Positions 26,451 through 34,328 of a stretch of 64,000 nucleotides of DNA are shown in pieces. Source of the stretch: AP-15 sp963712825 (GTDB lineage: Bacteria > Pseudomonadota > Alphaproteobacteria > ATCC43930 > CGMCC-115725). The stretch is taken from assembly GCA_963712825.1 (NCBI GenBank), contig CAVQJP010000005.1, positions 18,104-82,103 of the forward strand, read 5' to 3'. Each line of letters opens with the position of its first letter. Position 1 is the first letter of the stretch. The notes under the pieces were generated by a model. That model saw only the letters and a program-made list of their open reading frames with translations. It was not told the DNA's origin and made no database searches. The position numbers were made by a program, and so were the translations under genes.

Positions 26451-29400
26451 TCAGCCCTGATCTGGAAAGGCTGAGCGGTAGGCGTCGTCGATGCGCGCCA
26501 TCTGGTCGATCGTGAAGGCGAGGCTGTCGGCGATCGCCCCGAAATGGTTGATCTCGTCGAGCGACAGCAAGCGCCCCTTGCGCGATTTCAGGTATTTGTC
26601 GAGCACCTGGTAGCCGCCGATGTGGAAACCCCAGACAGCCTGCGGCACCGGCCGGAACGATTGCGTCTTGTTGATGCCAATCGCCTGCTCGGCGGGCGCG
26701 TAGCGCACCGCCTCGACCCGGTGGTCGCCGCGGCCATGATAGGCGGCCAAGCCGGCGCGAGGCAGTTCGCGCAGAAGATGCGCCTGGATTAGCGCCCAGC
26801 CGAGGCCGGCTAAGGTCTCGAAATCGTCAGCGGATTCGGGAAACGGCACGCGCGGAAAGTCGATGCGCAGGAATTCGGCGTAGCGGGTGCGGTAGGTCGG
26901 CGCGTGCAGCAAGGCATAGATATAGCCAAGGACTTCTTCAGGAGTGTAGTGATGCTCATAGCGCAAGTCTATGAAAGTGCGAAAGTCCAATGAAAAATTT
27001 TCGATTTTGTGTTCGCCGTTTTGAGTGTATAGTGGAAACACGAATGCATTGTTTGAAGTTTTTGATGACAGGAGTATTTTCTCAATCATTTCTTCTGTCA
27101 CCAGCGCATGCGCAAAATTCTCTCCTTTCGTGAGCCGAGATGTCACGAGTTCGACGTTAGAACTATCGAAATCGCGCCACATCTCAATCCTGGGCCGATT
27201 AATAAGACCCCGCGTGGTGCCTGTCCTAAACGCGAACCGGGTGTCAAAGGGTCGGTACAAAAGCGGTCTTACGTTATCTTCCCGGATAGGCACGGCTTGT
27301 ACATCCGCGATGACATTAGCGATTCTCCACTCGGTAGAATCTTTACCCATTTTTAAGTCCGCTGTGGTGGCCGCTTTCTCCCCCTGCGACAGGATTGTTG
27401 CTATTTCTAGCATGTCAGCTATCGAGTATTGAATAGCGATTTCGTCACGGCCCGTAACAACTCCAACACTTGATTTGACAAAGATATTAGGGACAGATGG
27501 GAAGTTATCGTAATTGGCGTTCTCCGGGAGCGCTTTAAATAAATATTGTGGAGAGCGCGGCATAAGAACATCCCAATCGATCTGATCGAAAGATTTGGCG
27601 GCAAGTAGTTTGTATTTTAGCAAGCGGTCGCCCCATATGTCACCACGCCAAACGCCGGGCTCTAAGCCCGTTCGCTTAATGAAGAGGCTAACCGCTACCC
27701 CTTGCCTGATATCGAAAACGTTTTTATCTTGGCCACCGTCCGGCGCACGTTCTTTTTTGTTGGCATTCCCGTGCAAGTCCAGAACATAAATCTGCTCGAA
27801 GCTACGCATCAGCGACTGGCGCATGCCCCGAAGGGTCGGATTGTCGAGCCAAGCGTGGTTGCTTATAATCCCAACCACCCCTTCCTCAACCGCGTCCATC
27901 TTCAATTGGGCGAAGCGAATGAACTTAACGTAGTCGTCGTTTAAGGCACGGGGATTACGCTCTCCGAGCGGTGTGCGGTCTTCTGGCGCCGGTCCATTTT
28001 CTGTGGCTGCTCCGGCAAGGCGTTCGAGAGTATATTTGTATCCTTCGATAGCTCTCGTTATCACCGCTCCGTTATTCTTGGACTCGTAGGCGTAAGGCGG
28101 GTTTCCGGTAATCACGAGGATTTCGCGGTCTTTGACCTTCTGTGCTGCCTCTACTTCGGCGCTGACCGCCGGCAGCAGAAAATTCGGCTGCGGTTGAACG
28201 GGTTCCACAGTGTTGGTCAGGAAGACTTGCAACCGTTCGTCGTTGTGCAACGGGTGCCCTTGATCCTGAAGGTACTGCGACAGCTTGAGGTGGGCGATCG
28301 TGTACGGCGCGATCAGGTATTCAAAGCCGAACAGGTTCTTCAATATGTGGTCGCGCACGATCAGGTCGGCCCGCCCGCATCGGGGGCCGCCGATATTTTC
28401 AAAGATGCGCTGGCAGACGTCCAGCAGGAACGTACCGGTGCCGCAGGCGAAATCGAGCACTGTGACGCGGTGGTGGTTGGCCAAGCCCTCGCGAATCCCG
28501 AATTTGTCTTTCAGGATGTCGTCCACCGCACGCACGATGAAATTCACGATCGGCGGCGGTGTGTAATAGACCCCGCGGCCCTTGCGCATCGCCGGATCAT
28601 AGGCCTTCAGGTAATCCTCGTAGAAATAGATGAACGGGTCGCGCTCGAACAGCCGATGCTCTTCCTCATCGGATGCTCGCACGTTGCGGCTGATCGCCTT
28701 GCGCTGCCGGAACGACAGGTCCTCGTGTATCGCTGACAGATTCAGCCCGTTGACGATGGAAAGCACCTCCTCGACCACCCAGCGCACGTCGCGGTATTCG
28801 TCCTTTTCAAGCTCCGCCAGGAAGTCGACCAGTTCGCGAATAAGCCGAAACGACGGCGGTACGTACTCGCGCGCATTATGCAGCGTCACCTGGTTGAAGC
28901 CTGAATTGAGCCGCGCCAGGAACAGGCCATAGGCGAGCATCTGCGCCAAGGCGTCAGCAAATTCCTTGAGGGTCAGCTCGTGAAAGACCTGATCGCGGAA
29001 GATTTGAAAGAGGCCGTAGAGCCGGCCTTCCATGTGCTCCCGCTGCTGTCGGACGAGTTCTTCACCCAAGTAGTCCCGCAACAGCTTGCTGCGCGTAGCC
29101 AATGCCAAGGCGAGTTGCTGCGCCCGGCCGATACCTTCCGGGGCGGTTGAAAAGAACGCTTCCAGCAACCCAGCGACGGCGGCAACGCGGTCTTCGCGCA
29201 GCCGAAACCGCCGGTCTTCGAGGTCGGTCTCGTGGCACAGTCTCTCGCGAGTTACGCCATTCTTGTTGATCCAGACGAAATGCAGGTAATCGGTCAGGAC
29301 GATGTTCTGCGATAGGCTTTTGTAGCGGGTGATCTGGTCGGATTTCAGAACCCGATCCAGATTCTCGCCAATCGGCTTATTCTCGACGTATCCGAGAATA

Positions 29401-29666
29401 AGGCCGCCTCTGTTAGTGATCTTAAAATCGGGCGCACCCTTTCCGGTAATCCGCTTTGGTTCGTGGTGGACGCCAACTCCGCTTGCGCCAAGGCCCGCAA
29501 CCGTCTGAAGGAGGGACTGGAGCGCCGCGCGATCGGTGTGCTCCGTCTTTTCGTCTAACGGGGTCTGTCGAAGATCGACCAGGTAGCGGTCAAAGATATG
29601 TTCGGCTGCCATAACTGAACCCGGATGAACGAGCCTGGTGTTGGGTTTTATCACCAGATCGTCCAA
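26451..29666 (-). CDS. single-chain restriction-modification enzyme (N6-adenine MTase, type IIG/ISP-like, no helicase)
   Basis: 1071-residue fused nuclease-methyltransferase. N-terminal PD-(D/E)xK nuclease: P79-D80 in GKGAPDFKI and E95-x-K97 in GYVENKP. Helical linker to about 360, then the N6-adenine methyltransferase: GRGVYYTPPPIVNFI, SAM motif DFACGTGTF (405-413) and catalytic NPPY (522-525). The second half is target recognition and ends with the ISP-type stretch VWGFHIGGYQVLDKYLKSRKGR. The helicase of type ISP enzymes (about 1570 residues) is absent, so it is closer to type IIG. ATG at 29666 or at residue 19. Residues about 530-910 are encoded by visibly more AT-rich DNA. Confidence 0.88.
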   Translation of the reverse strand: MDDLVIKPNTRLVHPGSVMAAEHIFDRYLVDLRQTPLDEKTEHTDRAALQSLLQTVAGLGASGVGVHHEPKRITGKGAPDFKITNRGGLILGYVENKPIGENLDRVLKSDQITRYKSLSQNIVLTDYLHFVWINKNGVTRERLCHETDLEDRRFRLREDRVAAVAGLLEAFFSTAPEGIGRAQQLALALATRSKLLRDYLGEELVRQQREHMEGRLYGLFQIFRDQVFHELTLKEFADALAQMLAYGLFLARLNSGFNQVTLHNAREYVPPSFRLIRELVDFLAELEKDEYRDVRWVVEEVLSIVNGLNLSAIHEDLSFRQRKAISRNVRASDEEEHRLFERDPFIYFYEDYLKAYDPAMRKGRGVYYTPPPIVNFIVRAVDDILKDKFGIREGLANHHRVTVLDFACGTGTFLLDVCQRIFENIGGPRCGRADLIVRDHILKNLFGFEYLIAPYTIAHLKLSQYLQDQGHPLHNDERLQVFLTNTVEPVQPQPNFLLPAVSAEVEAAQKVKDREILVITGNPPYAYESKNNGAVITRAIEGYKYTLERLAGAATENGPAPEDRTPLGERNPRALNDDYVKFIRFAQLKMDAVEEGVVGIISNHAWLDNPTLRGMRQSLMRSFEQIYVLDLHGNANKKERAPDGGQDKNVFDIRQGVAVSLFIKRTGLEPGVWRGDIWGDRLLKYKLLAAKSFDQIDWDVLMPRSPQYLFKALPENANYDNFPSVPNIFVKSSVGVVTGRDEIAIQYSIADMLEIATILSQGEKAATTADLKMGKDSTEWRIANVIADVQAVPIREDNVRPLLYRPFDTRFAFRTGTTRGLINRPRIEMWRDFDSSNVELVTSRLTKGENFAHALVTEEMIEKILLSSKTSNNAFVFPLYTQNGEHKIENFSLDFRTFIDLRYEHHYTPEEVLGYIYALLHAPTYRTRYAEFLRIDFPRVPFPESADDFETLAGLGWALIQAHLLRELPRAGLAAYHGRGDHRVEAVRYAPAEQAIGINKTQSFRPVPQAVWGFHIGGYQVLDKYLKSRKGRLLSLDEINHFGAIADSLAFTIDQMARIDDAYRSAFPDQG

Positions 29667-29687
29667 GTAGCGCCCTTTGCTGGAATG

Positions 29688-29930
29688 ATCGCCCTCGAAA
29701 TACTGGAACGCCGGTCAGACCTGCGTGTGCGCCAACCGCATCTTGGTGCGGGACGGGATCGATGACGTCTTTACCATGCGGCTTGCCGAGATCGGTTGTG
29801 CGATCAAGGTCGCCGACGGCTTTAGCGCGGTGCGGTGAGCGACCCGCTGATCGACATGGAGGCGGTCAAAAAGGGCGATGCGCACATCGCCGACCGGCGC
29901 CACGGTAAAGCCGCGATTGTGATGTACCGA
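29688..29930 (+). pseudogene. gabD internal fragment
   Basis: From GATCGCCCTCGAAATACTGG onward the sequence follows gabD 24669-24912: NAGQTCVCANRILV, RLAEIGCAIKVADGF, LIDMEAVKKGDAHIAD, with several deletions and stops. It contains the catalytic-cysteine region only. It begins about 20 bases before the R-M gene start and forms the right border of the cassette. The order (3' fragment left, internal fragment right, same strand) is rotated relative to an intact gene. Confidence 0.8.
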
Positions 29931-30003
29931 TCGCCATGGTTTCGGGCTCCGGGCTTGAAGGCGGAGACTGCGCTGCTGCGAAGAAGCACGAGGTGTCGCC
30001 GCA

Positions 30004-30057
30004 ATTCCCGGTTATCGTGAATCAGTTCCCGGTTAAGCGGTCGGAAATTCCCGGTTA
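30004..30057 (+). repeat. three iteron-like direct repeats TTCCCGGTTA
   Basis: The 10-base word TTCCCGGTTA occurs three times, beginning near 30005, 30026 and 30048, spaced 21-22 bases (two helical turns). A partial fourth, TTCCCGGTTT, lies near 30140. The surrounding 100 bases are AT-rich. Regular helical spacing is characteristic of iterons or cooperative repressor sites. Confidence 0.6.
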
Positions 30058-30093
30058 CTGTGCATTACGCACTGCGTGCCAAGCCAATTGATA

Positions 30094-32069
30094 TTAAATT
30101 GATAATTTGAAATTTGTGCACAGAAAAGTCGAGGAAACTTCCCGGTTTTTTCCCGATTGGACGGGAATTCGGCAACCGCGGCGCGCGGCGGCGGCTATTG
30201 CGCGCGTGCGGCGCAGCAGGAACATCCGCATCGCCCCGTAATGTTTGGCTGCTTCGGTCATGCCGACATAGTCGCAGGCAAATTCGGCGGCGTTGTGGAT
30301 CGCCAGGACCGCGGCGAGGGTCTCGGTGACGTAGACGCAGCCCTCGGGCGTCACCGGCTCGATCCGCGCCGCCCGGCTGACATGGGCGCCAAAGAAATTG
30401 TTCTGCTTCATGATCGGGTCGCGCCCGGCATAGACCGGGCCGAGATGGCCGCCGATGCGCAGCGCCAGATGATCGGGGAGCCCGGCGTCGGCGAGGTCGA
30501 TGGCCGCCATCGCCGCCTGCAGGTCGAGCGCGCAGCGCGCCGCCTGGCCGGCGTTGTCGAACACCAGATAGAGCCCGTCGCCCCAGGTGTTGGCCAGCAG
30601 CACGTCGATCCCGTAGCCGTCGATGACCCTGGCAAAGGCGCCGAGGACAATATCGACAAACCGCGGCAGTTCGGCGTCGGCGAGCCGGCTGAACCCGCGG
30701 ATGTCGCCGAACAGCATCGCCCGGGTGCGGCGGCTGGTGGGCCGCTCGACGCCGGCGGGGGCGGGATACGGCGCCGCCTTGCCGACGCTGCGGATCACCG
30801 ATTGCGGGCGGCCGGTGCGGCGCCAGCTCGCCATGTCGGCTGCGGTGCCGACGGGACCCGCAGCCGGTTCGCCGTCCCAGACCGCGATCTGCTCGACCTC
30901 GGTCGCGAGATGGCGGGCGCGCAGGATCGCCAGCCCCATCGCCAGCTGGCTGCAATAGGCAAAAAGCGCGTCGTCGCCGAGATAGCGGTCCTCGATGGCG
31001 AAACGCACGGCGCCGTCCTTCTCGGCCGCAGCCAAGGCAGCTCCTCGAAACGCTCGACCCAAGCGGCGCCGGCCGGCCGGACCGAGATGTCGACAAACTC
31101 CGCCCGGTTGAAGGGCAGCACGATCTGCAGGCTGGCGCCGTGCCGCCGCAATGCCTCGGCAAACAGGATGTCGGCCCCGGCCGCCAGCGAGCCATAGCCG
31201 AACCCGATCTCCGCCCCGGCGATCCGCGCCTCGATTTCGGCGGCGATCGGGGCTTCCTGGTTGGCCGGGAAGCGGCCGTGCTCCTCGCCGGGTGCGGCGA
31301 CAATGTGGCCGAGATAGTGGATCACGCGCGGCGGCGCCAGAGCCGCGAGCCAGGCTGCGTCGAGCCGGTTCGCTCCGGCGACGAGCCGCAGCTGCCGCAC
31401 CGTGCTCGACCGCGCCCGCAGGCTGACCGCCTCGGCGCCGGTGTTCATGCGGCGGATGACCGGCACGCGGGCGCGGGCCTCGCCGACGCGGCCGAGGACG
31501 AGCAATGCCTCGATTTCGGTCGCGGCCTCGTAATAGCCGCGGCGTTCCGTCGGCCATGACGACAATTGCTCGAGCACGTCCTGGGCGAGCGCCGTCGCGT
31601 CGTCGCGGTCGCCGGCGAGCAGCCGCAGGGTGGCGGCGTTGATGCCGGGGTAATAGGCTTCGGCGCTCGCCGCCGCTTTTTCTTGCCGGAACACCGCCTC
31701 GTAAAGCTCGGCGGCGAGCCGCAGCCGTGCATGTCTTTCCGCGCCCTTATGCGACAGCGCGTCGTCCTTGGCGAGACGGGCCTTGAGGCTCGCGATGTCG
31801 GCGGCGAGGCCGCGCGCGGCTGTGCTGGCAGCGGCCGGGTCGAGCGCCAGCGCGGCGAATTTTTCCGCCGCCTGCCGCGTCGCCCCGGTCGAGGCCAGGC
31901 ACAGCACCGCCTGGTATTTCAGCGCCGCCTCGCCCGGATGTTCGGCCAACCCCTGCATCGCGATGTCATAGGCGCGGAACAATTCGCCGCCGCGCTCGTG
32001 CCGGCGCGCCTCGGCGATCCATTCCTCAGCGCTGCGCGTCGTTGGGATCTCGGCCGCCGCGTCGGTCAT
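30094..32069 (-). pseudogene. class III adenylate/guanylate cyclase with helical N-terminal region, one frameshift
   Basis: About 650-residue cyclase making cAMP or cGMP. The N-terminal frame (ATG 32069) is helical and repeat-like (AYDIAMQGLAEHPGEAALKYQAVLCLASTGATRQAAEKF), as in TRAFs-binding/TPR regions. It continues through a middle domain to WVERFEEL near 31040, where the frame is lost. The other frame resumes AAAEKDGAVRFAIEDRYLGDD and holds the cyclase domain: metal Asp in RAMLFGDIRGFSRL, second Asp in LANTWGDGLYLVF, and NNFFGAHVSRAARIEPVTPEG. Restoring one G (GAGGAGGCT) would rejoin the frames. Last gene of a three-gene unit with the cytochrome (40 bp gap). Confidence 0.83.
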
Positions 32070-32109
32070 GACCCGGACCTTTCGTTCACCGCGCCGCAGC
32101 CGCCCGCCA

Positions 32110-33465
32110 TCATTGCGGGATCGTCTTGCGAAAAGCTTTCAGCGCCGCGACAAACGCGTCCGGGCGGTAGGAAGCGGGGTCGTCGATCGTCTTGTAGAGG
32201 CCGTCGAGAGCGTCGTTCATCGCCTTGACCTGCGGGGCGCCGAGACTGCCGGCCATCTTCATTGCGCTCGCGATCGAGCCGAGCGCCAGCGTCGCCTGCT
32301 CGGCGCCCGAATACTCGCTGTCGTCGCCGCCGAGCCCGTTGGCGACGACGCCGTTCGCCAGCGCCCTCATGTCGTCCGGGGTGAAATCGTGGGCCGTCAA
32401 CGCGACAAGCAGCTCGTTTGCCGCACCCCGCACCAGGGTCGCCTGACGCACGACGGCGCTCCAGCTTTCGGTTGTCGCGTGGTGCAGCGCCAGCATTTCT
32501 TCGCCCAGCACCTTTGCCGCGGCCGGCGCGACGCGGGCGGCAATGACCCGCAGCATCACCGCATTGGCGTCGTAGAGCTCGAGCGCTCCGGGGCCGAGCC
32601 CGGTCGAGGCGCGCCGCCGCCAGCGCAGCTCGGTCGCGGGATGATGGCAGGATTCGCAGTCGAACAGCACCAGTTCGGGTTGGATGCCCTTGGGCGCGTT
32701 CTTCGGGTCGATCACCGCGTCCATGCGCTTGACGAGGTCGGTCGCCTGCCCGACCGCCCACACCTTTACCTCGTTGACCGGCCCCTTGCGCTCGACATAG
32801 CTTTGGTCGACCGTGAAATGGGCCGGCTCAGCCGCGGTGTAGGTGTCGAGCTCGAAACCCATGCGGGGATGCCCGGCGCCCATGATCCGGTGGGTGACAA
32901 AGCGCTTGTCGTCGGCCGGGTCGCCAAAATGGCAGGACAGGCACATTTTGCCGCGCGCCCCCGGCTGCTCGGTCGGGTAAAGTCCGGCCGCAAGGTTGGC
33001 GCGGTGCCCGGCGCCGGAGATGTGGACGCCGAGCCAGTTGGAGGCGCCGCCGTGACAAGCCTCGCAGCCGACCCCGTCCGACAGCTGGAACTGGGGTCCG
33101 CGGTTCTGCGGCGGGACGTTGTCGGCGTGGCAGTTCAGGCAAAGCGGCGCGTCGACCGCATTCGGCAGACCGAGATTGTGCGCGATCCGCACCGCGCGCG
33201 CATCCGACAGCACCTGGTAGGCCTTGTGGTGCTTGTCGCTCTTCGACCAGATCAGATATTCGTTTTGGGCGACCGACGAGCCTTTGAGGCGCGTCACGGC
33301 GCCGTGGCAATTGTTGCCGGCGCAGGAGGCGACGCCGAGATGCACCGCGTCCGCGGCGCCGCCGACCGGCTGGGCGCGCGCCTGGGCAGCCAGGACCACT
33401 GCCGCGGCAAAGGCGGCGGCCCTGCCGAGGATGAGCAGCAACATCTTTATGCGTCCCACAGACAT
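32110..33465 (-). CDS. periplasmic multiheme cytochrome c (cytochrome c554-like)
   Basis: 451-residue secreted c-type cytochrome with signal peptide MLLLILGRAAAFAAAVVLAAQARA. Five haem attachment sites: an unusual C-x4-CH (CAGNNCH, C48-H54) and four standard CxxCH sites at 109-113, 134-138, 175-179 and 260-264. The pattern SCAGNNCHGA...HKAYQVL resembles the cytochrome c554/perchlorate-reductase-gamma-like family. Extra histidines (HKAYQV, HISGAGHR, THRIMGAGHPR) can serve as distal ligands. The last 170 residues are helical without haems. Between a small secreted protein and the cyclase in one transcription unit. Electron-transfer partner unknown. Confidence 0.88.
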   Translation of the reverse strand: MSVGRIKMLLLILGRAAAFAAAVVLAAQARAQPVGGAADAVHLGVASCAGNNCHGAVTRLKGSSVAQNEYLIWSKSDKHHKAYQVLSDARAVRIAHNLGLPNAVDAPLCLNCHADNVPPQNRGPQFQLSDGVGCEACHGGASNWLGVHISGAGHRANLAAGLYPTEQPGARGKMCLSCHFGDPADDKRFVTHRIMGAGHPRMGFELDTYTAAEPAHFTVDQSYVERKGPVNEVKVWAVGQATDLVKRMDAVIDPKNAPKGIQPELVLFDCESCHHPATELRWRRRASTGLGPGALELYDANAVMLRVIAARVAPAAAKVLGEEMLALHHATTESWSAVVRQATLVRGAANELLVALTAHDFTPDDMRALANGVVANGLGGDDSEYSGAEQATLALGSIASAMKMAGSLGAPQVKAMNDALDGLYKTIDDPASYRPDAFVAALKAFRKTIPQ

Positions 33466-33498
33466 CGAGCTTTTCCGTTCCCGCGACCGGGATGGCCG

Positions 33499-33981
33499 TC
33501 AGCGGGTCGCGGGGATTGTGTTTCCCGGTCGCAGATCGCCGTCGAGCATGACATACGGATCGGTTCCGAGCCCGGCTATCCGCGGGCCCCAGATGTGGAT
33601 TTCAGCGCACAACTCGGCTGGTCCCGGCGGCGGGGCGCCGAGACAAAGCCGGCTGCCGTCGAGGGTCCAGCGGCGCGCGACGGGCGCGGTGTAGCCATCG
33701 CGGGCGGCTGACCAAACCCGGACCGAGGCGCTCCCGCCGGGGCGGAGATACGCCTGCAGCACAAGGCGGCTCAACCCGGTTCCGCCGGAAACGGCGCCGC
33801 CACGCCGGATATAGACGACCGCGCTCAACGTGTTGCCGGAGAGGAGATCGGCGGCGACCGGCGGCGCCTGGGCGAACCCGGTGCCGGCGCCGTCCAGTCC
33901 GGCGCCAAAGAATGACAGTGAGCCGAGAAGACAGGCGACAACTCCTGTTCTGAGCGCTGTCGATGGCATGCTGTTCCGCAT
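33499..33981 (-). CDS. secreted protein of unknown function
   Basis: About 160 residues from the ATG at 33981 (MRNSMPSTALRTGVVACLLG); a second ATG at 33969. The hydrophobic signal ACLLGSLSFFGAGLDGAG is followed by a mature domain with AADLLSGNTLSAVVYIRRGG, a beta-rich pattern VWSAARDGYTAPVARRWTLDGSRLCLG, a Cys pair (RLCLG/AELCAEIHIWGP) that could form a disulfide, and LRPGNTIPATR at the end. I do not recognise a family. Only 33 bases from the multiheme cytochrome gene, so probably co-transcribed and periplasmic. Confidence 0.65.
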   Translation of the reverse strand: MRNSMPSTALRTGVVACLLGSLSFFGAGLDGAGTGFAQAPPVAADLLSGNTLSAVVYIRRGGAVSGGTGLSRLVLQAYLRPGGSASVRVWSAARDGYTAPVARRWTLDGSRLCLGAPPPGPAELCAEIHIWGPRIAGLGTDPYVMLDGDLRPGNTIPATR

Positions 33982-34328
33982 GACGCCATTCGCCGTCCGA
34001 CCAGGCCGCCCGACGCCGACAGCCGATAGAATGACAACGACCGTTTTCAACCTTTATTGTAGCCTCTGGGGTCGATGGTGTCCAATATCGCCGCGGACCC
34101 ACACGGGTCCTCCGCGACGGTCCCTGCTGACCACGGAACGGACGGGCACCCCGATTCCGGAAGCCCAATCCCGACTTCGGCGCGACATGCCAGCGGCGGC
34201 TTCGACGTCGATGATCCGGATCGGCTGGCGCTATTCTACCTGGGGTGTAAAATGACAGCGACGCCCGGTCGAAGCACGTGACGTGGTTCACCACCGGGCA
34301 ACGAGTTTGTCGGGGGGGGCAGGGCGCG
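33982..34328. promoter_or_regulatory. divergent intergenic region
   Basis: About 350 bases between the secreted-protein/cytochrome/cyclase unit (minus) and the FecR-domain gene (plus), so it should carry promoters for both. No clear operator palindrome is recognised. A G-run (GGGGGGGCAGGGCGCG) directly precedes the FecR gene start. Confidence 0.35.

Noticed and set aside
25299..30093. insertion by an IS or transposon
   Set aside because: No transposase, terminal inverted repeats or target duplication seen; borders are gabD fragments instead.
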